Shown in pieces: positions 12,930 to 16,727 of a DNA stretch of 16,727 nucleotides. This DNA is from DASSFZ01 sp036514635 (GTDB lineage Bacteria; Chloroflexota; Anaerolineae; Fen-1058). Each line of letters begins with the position of its first letter. Within the stretch, counting starts at the first letter, position 1. The position numbers were made by a program, and so were the translations under genes. Location of the stretch: positions 1 to 16,727 of the forward strand of contig DATBWU010000244.1 of the NCBI GenBank assembly GCA_036514635.1, read 5' to 3'. Below the pieces are notes generated by a model that made no database searches, had not been told where the DNA came from, and saw nothing but the letters and a program-made list of their open reading frames with translations.

Positions 12930-15900
12930 GTGCTGGGCAAACACACGGCTCACATGGAATTCCACGTCTCCCGCGCCGCGCGCGACCGCTACCAGTTCGA
13001 CGAGTCGCTGTTCTCGCTGCACGGCAACGTCATCTTCGCCAATTTCCACGCCGCGCGCGCCTTCGCGCAGAAAATGAACGCGAAGCGCGATCTGGTTCGC
13101 TTCCCCGAGCAAGCCGTCAAAGCCGGCCAGATCAACGCGCTGGGACTGATCGATGAAATCTTGCACTTTGTCGTCGCCGAGTATCGCCGGCAGAAGAACC
13201 CGGAGTTGACGCGGCAGGCGCTGGTCGCGCTGAACGCCAAACTCGGCCAGGATGCAGTCGATGCGGCGCTGCGCAAATTCGCCGACGAGTTCCCCGCGCT
13301 CGCCGTCTATGGCCGCGAATCGAACGTCGATAATTATCTCGAAGGCGAGACGGGCGGTGTGCCGCATCGGCAGATCGTGCTGGAAGAAATGCTGATGCTG
13401 TGGGTGACGAACGCGAACCCGGCGACTGCGCCGTTCATGGAACTCTTCGACGACACCGCGATCGAGAAAGACACGGCCTACCTGCGCATCATCACCGGCC
13501 TGCGCGAGTTTCTCGGCACGCAGCCGGCCTTCGGCCCCGACAACCAAAACCTGATCGACATGCTGCGCGCCCCGGCGATCGCCGTGCCGCATTCGCTGCC
13601 CGGCCAGTTGGAGTACATCCTCACCCGCTGGGGAATCCTGCTCGGCAGTTACCTGTATCGCCTGCTGGGCAGCCTCGACCTCATCAAGGAAGAAGAGAAG
13701 CCGATGTTCGCCGGCTTCGCGGGCGAGAAGGCCGTGCCGGTTTTCGAGTTTGGGCTGGGCGGCGAGCCGGAGCGCTTCACGCCCGATCGCGACTGGATGC
13801 CGCGCCTGGTGCTGATCGCCAAAAACGCCTACGTGTGGCTCGATCAGCTCTCGAAGAAGTATCGGCGCTCGATCGTTCACCTTGACCACATCCCCGACGA
13901 AGAGCTTGATACACTTGCGCGGTGGGGCATCACCGGCCTGTGGCTGATCGGCTTGTGGGAACGCAGCTCGGCTTCGCAGCGCATCAAGCAAATGATGGGC
14001 AACCCCGATGCGGTCGCGTCGGCCTACTCGTTATTCGATTACTCGATCGCGCAAGACCTCGGCGGCGAGGCCGCATTGCACAACCTGAAAGAGCGGGCCT
14101 GGCGGCGCGGCATTCGTCTGGCGAGCGACATGGTTCCCAACCACATGGGCATCGAGTCGCGCTGGATGGGCGAGCATCCCGATTGGTTCATCGCGCTCGA
14201 CTATAGCCCGTTCCCGTCGTACACCTTCAACGGCCCGAACCTATCCAACGACGGGCGTATGGGCATCTATTTGGAAGATCACTACTACGCACGCACCGAT
14301 GCCGCCGTCGTCTTCAAGCGCGTCGATCACGCCAACGGCAGCGCCAGGTATATCTATCACGGCAACGACGGCACGAGTTTGCCGTGGAACGACACGGCGC
14401 AGCTGAACTACCTCAAGCCCGAAGTGCGCGAGGCGGTGATCCAGACGATCCTGCACGTCGCGCGGCTGTTCCCGATCATCCGCTTCGACGCGGCGATGAC
14501 GCTCGCCAAGAAACACTATCAACGCCTGTGGTTCCCCGAGCCGGGGACCGGCGGCGCGATTCCCTCGCGCGCCGACTTCGGCTTGACGCGCCAACAGTTC
14601 GACGCGGCGATGCCGATCGAATTCTGGCGCGAACTGGTCGATCGCGCAGCGGCTGAAGCGCCCGATACGCTGCTGCTGGCCGAGGCGTTCTGGCTGATGG
14701 AAGGCTATTTCGTCCGCACGCTGGGGATGCACCGCGTGTACAACAGCGCGTTTATGAACATGCTGCGTGACGAAGACAACGCCAAGTATCGGTCGGTGAT
14801 CAAGAACACGTTGGAGTTCGAACCGGAGGTGCTCAAGCGCTACGTGAACTTCATGAATAACCCGGACGAGCGCACGGCAGCCGATCAGTTCGGCAAGGGC
14901 GAGAAGTACTTCGGCATCTGCACGTTGATGGCGACGCTGCCCGGCTTGCCGATGTTCGGGCACGGTCAGGTCGAAGGCTTCGCCGAGAAGTACGGCATGG
15001 AGTTCCGCCGCGCGCTGTGGGACGAGCAGCCGGACCTGGGGCTGGTGCAGCATCACGAGCGCGTGATCTTTCCCTTGTTGCATCGCCGCCACCTCTTCGC
15101 CGACGTGCGCGACTTCCTGTTGTACGATTTCTACACGCCCGAAGGTCACGTCGACGAGAACGTGTTCGCCTACTCGAACCGCTTCGGCGGTGAGCGCGGG
15201 CTGGTGGTGTATCACAACAAGTTCGCCTCGACGCGCGGCTGGATTCGCACCAGCGCCGCGTACGCGGTGAAGTCCGGCGGCGATCGCACGCTGGCGCAGC
15301 ACACCCTCGGCGAAGGGCTGGGGCTGCACGCCGCCGAGAACATGTACACGGTCTTCCGCGATCACGTCTCCGGGCTGGAGTACATTCGCCACAGTAACGA
15401 GTTGTGCGAGAAGGGGCTGTACGTCGAGCTGGATGCCTACAAGTGCCACGTCTTCCTCGATTTCCGCGAGCTGCCCGACAACGAGTGGCACCAGCTTGCG
15501 CACCTGGCGTCGTACCTGGGCGGGCGCGGCGTGCCCAGCATCGACGAGGCACTGCGCGAGATCTTCTTGCAGTCGGTGCACTATCCGTTCAAGGAACTCG
15601 CCAATGTTGACCTGTGGCGACATCTCACGACGATCCGCGCCGACAGCATTGCCGATCTGGACGACGTAGAGCGCCGCACGGTGCATCTGCTCCACGAGAT
15701 CAAGCGGCTGATGGGCGGCGCGGGCGACGAGTCCGTCATTGCGCGAGATACCCGCCGCAAGTTGGAAACTGTCCTGAAACTTAGAGATGCTGCACGTGAG
15801 CACACGGACAAAAAGCGATCCCCACTGTCCTCACTGCTCACTGACCAACTGTTTACTGACCAACTGTTCACTGACCGACTGTTCACTGATTTGCCGGAGT

Positions 15901-16463
15901 GCCGCGATTACCTGCTGAAGAACCTGCGCGACGATGTGTCGACGTGGGGCACGCTGTTCGGTTGGTTGTTCGTGCACGACCTCGGGCGGATCATCGCCGA
16001 ACAGGATTTCGAGCAGCGCAGCCGCAGTGGCATCGATGAGTGGCTGCTGGGCCGTATCCTCGCCGGCGCGCTGCAAGACTTCGGGGTGGATGAACCGGCG
16101 TCGTGGTGGGCCGTGGTGACGATCCGCATCTTGACCGCACAGCAGCATTGGTTCGTATTCGATTCAGCGGGTCACTCACAAGCGTATCAGGTGCTATCGG
16201 CTCTGCTGATGGATGACGATGTGCGGCGCTTCATTCAGATCAACCGCTACAAAGATACCCTGTGGTTCAACAAAGAATCCTTCGAGCAACTGCTGTGGTG
16301 GCTGCTGACGGCTGCCGTGATTGCGATTGGGTCGGATGTCGATCGGCCTGACGCAGATGCCGCGAAAGCCATTCGAGCCTGTTACGACGTGGTGAGGCGT
16401 CTGCTCGCGGCAGAAGAACAATCCGGCTATCAGGTGGAGAAACTGATGGAGGCGGCCTCTTAG
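12930..16463 (+). CDS. GH13 alpha-amylase-superfamily protein of unassigned subfamily, large
   Basis: A 1177-residue protein without a signal peptide, so probably cytosolic. A helical N-terminal region (about 1-305) is followed by a GH13 (beta/alpha)8 barrel. Region I is DMVPNH (400-405), region II is IIRFDAAMTL with nucleophile D520, and region III is LLLAEAFW with acid/base E585. Region IV is FMNNPDER, with D646 in place. The family normally has NHD in region IV; here it is NPD, so the transition-state His is missing. LPGLPMFGHGQVEGF (670-684) is the usual barrel-end motif. A C-domain-like sandwich follows (about 745-850), then about 325 residues, mostly helical, that I do not recognise. 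The start is the GTG at 12930 with GGAGG at 12921-12925; ATG at 12954 is an alternative. The open frame back to 12417 is antisense to uvrA and rejected. A maltooligosaccharide- or alpha-glucan-active enzyme is plausible, but the substrate cannot be read from sequence. Confidence 0.85.
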   Translation: MLGKHTAHMEFHVSRAARDRYQFDESLFSLHGNVIFANFHAARAFAQKMNAKRDLVRFPEQAVKAGQINALGLIDEILHFVVAEYRRQKNPELTRQALVALNAKLGQDAVDAALRKFADEFPALAVYGRESNVDNYLEGETGGVPHRQIVLEEMLMLWVTNANPATAPFMELFDDTAIEKDTAYLRIITGLREFLGTQPAFGPDNQNLIDMLRAPAIAVPHSLPGQLEYILTRWGILLGSYLYRLLGSLDLIKEEEKPMFAGFAGEKAVPVFEFGLGGEPERFTPDRDWMPRLVLIAKNAYVWLDQLSKKYRRSIVHLDHIPDEELDTLARWGITGLWLIGLWERSSASQRIKQMMGNPDAVASAYSLFDYSIAQDLGGEAALHNLKERAWRRGIRLASDMVPNHMGIESRWMGEHPDWFIALDYSPFPSYTFNGPNLSNDGRMGIYLEDHYYARTDAAVVFKRVDHANGSARYIYHGNDGTSLPWNDTAQLNYLKPEVREAVIQTILHVARLFPIIRFDAAMTLAKKHYQRLWFPEPGTGGAIPSRADFGLTRQQFDAAMPIEFWRELVDRAAAEAPDTLLLAEAFWLMEGYFVRTLGMHRVYNSAFMNMLRDEDNAKYRSVIKNTLEFEPEVLKRYVNFMNNPDERTAADQFGKGEKYFGICTLMATLPGLPMFGHGQVEGFAEKYGMEFRRALWDEQPDLGLVQHHERVIFPLLHRRHLFADVRDFLLYDFYTPEGHVDENVFAYSNRFGGERGLVVYHNKFASTRGWIRTSAAYAVKSGGDRTLAQHTLGEGLGLHAAENMYTVFRDHVSGLEYIRHSNELCEKGLYVELDAYKCHVFLDFRELPDNEWHQLAHLASYLGGRGVPSIDEALREIFLQSVHYPFKELANVDLWRHLTTIRADSIADLDDVERRTVHLLHEIKRLMGGAGDESVIARDTRRKLETVLKLRDAAREHTDKKRSPLSSLLTDQLFTDQLFTDRLFTDLPECRDYLLKNLRDDVSTWGTLFGWLFVHDLGRIIAEQDFEQRSRSGIDEWLLGRILAGALQDFGVDEPASWWAVVTIRILTAQQHWFVFDSAGHSQAYQVLSALLMDDDVRRFIQINRYKDTLWFNKESFEQLLWWLLTAAVIAIGSDVDRPDADAAKAIRACYDVVRRLLAAEEQSGYQVEKLMEAAS
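15840..15894 (+). repeat. in-frame 15-bp tandem repeat inside the GH13 gene
   Basis: Three copies of ACTGACC(A/G)ACTGTT(T/C) at 15840-15854, 15855-15869 and 15870-15884, followed by a partial copy ACTGAT. It is read as TDQLF TDQLF TDRLF TD (residues 971-987). The flank on the left (CCTCACTGCTCACTG) carries the same words. The codons are lower in GC3 than the rest of the gene. The tract sits in a linker between helical parts of the C-terminal region. Confidence 0.85.
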
Positions 16464-16465
16464 AG

Positions 16466-16567
16466 CCTATCCGAAAACCTCGGAACGCGGACTTCAGTCC
16501 GCGCAGGCTGACCCGACTCCGCTGCAATGCGGGGGCAAGTGAGCCTGCGATCCGGTTTTCGGATAGG
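16466..16567. repeat. 102-bp cruciform or MITE-like element after the GH13 gene
   Basis: A 14-bp perfect terminal inverted repeat, CCTATCCGAAAACC (16466-16479) and GGTTTTCGGATAGG (16554-16567), encloses two further stems. CGCGGACT-TC-AGTCCGCG (16486-16503) is a perfect 8-bp hairpin. CGCAGGCT (16502-16509) pairs with AGCCTGCG (16542-16549) around a small CCGC/GCGG hairpin. A TTAG occurs outside each end (16460-16463 and 16571-16574), a possible target duplication. It begins 2 bp after the GH13 stop and could also end transcription, although no T-run follows. Confidence 0.8.
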
Positions 16568-16574
16568 TACTTAG

Positions 16575-16660
16575 GGCTTGTCAAGGAATAACTCCGCAGA
16601 TTGTCATGCTGAGCGCAGCGAAGAATCTCTGCCCGACAAGCCGAGACCCTTCGCTGCGCT
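16575..16660. repeat. dispersed REP-like hairpin element
   Basis: GGCTTGTC (16575-16582) is the inverse of GACAAGCC (16635-16642), and AGCGCAGCGAAG (16612-16623) is the exact inverse of CTTCGCTGCGCT (16649-16660). The phrase TGTCATGCTGAGCGCAGCGA resembles a short palindromic repeat that I recall from intergenic regions of many environmental genomes. No coding frame is evident. Confidence 0.7.
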
Positions 16661-16690
16661 ACCCAGAAACTTGCGCCATGGCCGGCGTGC

Positions 16691-16713
16691 GCCCGCCGAT
16701 GAACTCGGCGGGC
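16691..16713. repeat. perfect 9-bp GC hairpin, REP-like
   Basis: GCCCGCCGA-TGAAC-TCGGCGGGC is a perfect 9-bp stem with a 5-nt loop. It follows the two other hairpin elements, so 16464-16727 is a cluster of three different palindromic repeats with no gene seen. It may end transcription from either side. Confidence 0.7.
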
Positions 16714-16727
16714 TACACAACAGCGTC

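Noticed and set aside
12771..13991. Minus-strand open frame across the GH13 gene start and hairpin
   Set aside because: It runs through the CGGA repeats and opposes the GH13 N-terminal region, which has proper codon use and a GGAGG site.
14241..15803. Long minus-strand open frame opposite the GH13 gene
   Set aside because: Antisense shadow of a GH13 barrel whose catalytic motifs are intact; no ribosome binding site or family signal.
16464..16727. tRNA or classic rho-independent terminator
   Set aside because: No cloverleaf with a TTCGA-type T loop could be drawn, and the hairpins are not followed by a T-run.

Overview
The window looks like chromosome from a GC-rich, non-model bacterium, most likely a member of the Chloroflexota (Anaerolineae or Caldilineae-like). 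This is inferred from the high GC3 codon use, from the style of the MiaB, QueG and UvrA proteins, from the large multidomain P-loop ATPases, and from the short word-like intergenic repeats. No rRNA, tRNA, transposase, phage gene or CRISPR array was recognised.

Layout. Bases 1-203 hold a regulatory region and perhaps the first codons of a divergent gene. A LuxR-type response regulator (about 207-875, +) meets a tRNA methylthiotransferase gene, miaB (850-2184, -), tail to tail with a 26-bp overlap. Four more minus-strand genes follow when read from left to right: a stand-alone STAND/AAA-like ATPase (2356-3942), a 1367-residue fusion protein (3961-8064), queG (8423-9547) and uvrA (9662-12553). 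A 376-bp divergent intergenic region full of repeats separates uvrA from a 1177-codon GH13-like gene on the plus strand (12930-16463). The last 264 bp are non-coding and hold three clustered hairpin elements.

The housekeeping part is tRNA modification (MiaB at A37, QueG at the wobble queuosine) and nucleotide excision repair (UvrA). The unusual part is the two-gene unit at 8064-2356. Its first protein joins, in order, a receiver-like domain, an APH-type kinase fold with an OB-like domain inserted between its lobes, a Nudix domain, an Ig-like beta-sandwich and a STAND-type ATPase. The second gene starts 18 bp after the first stops and encodes a related ATPase. Both ATPase modules open with the same NPYxxGPPI signature, so the two proteins probably work together. 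I read this as a candidate signalling or conflict (defence-like) system whose input and output are not known.

The second unusual item is the GH13-like protein. It keeps the three catalytic acids of the alpha-amylase family but has Pro in place of the usual region IV His, and it carries large flanking domains I do not recognise. Its gene also contains a 15-bp tandem repeat of intergenic type, read in frame.
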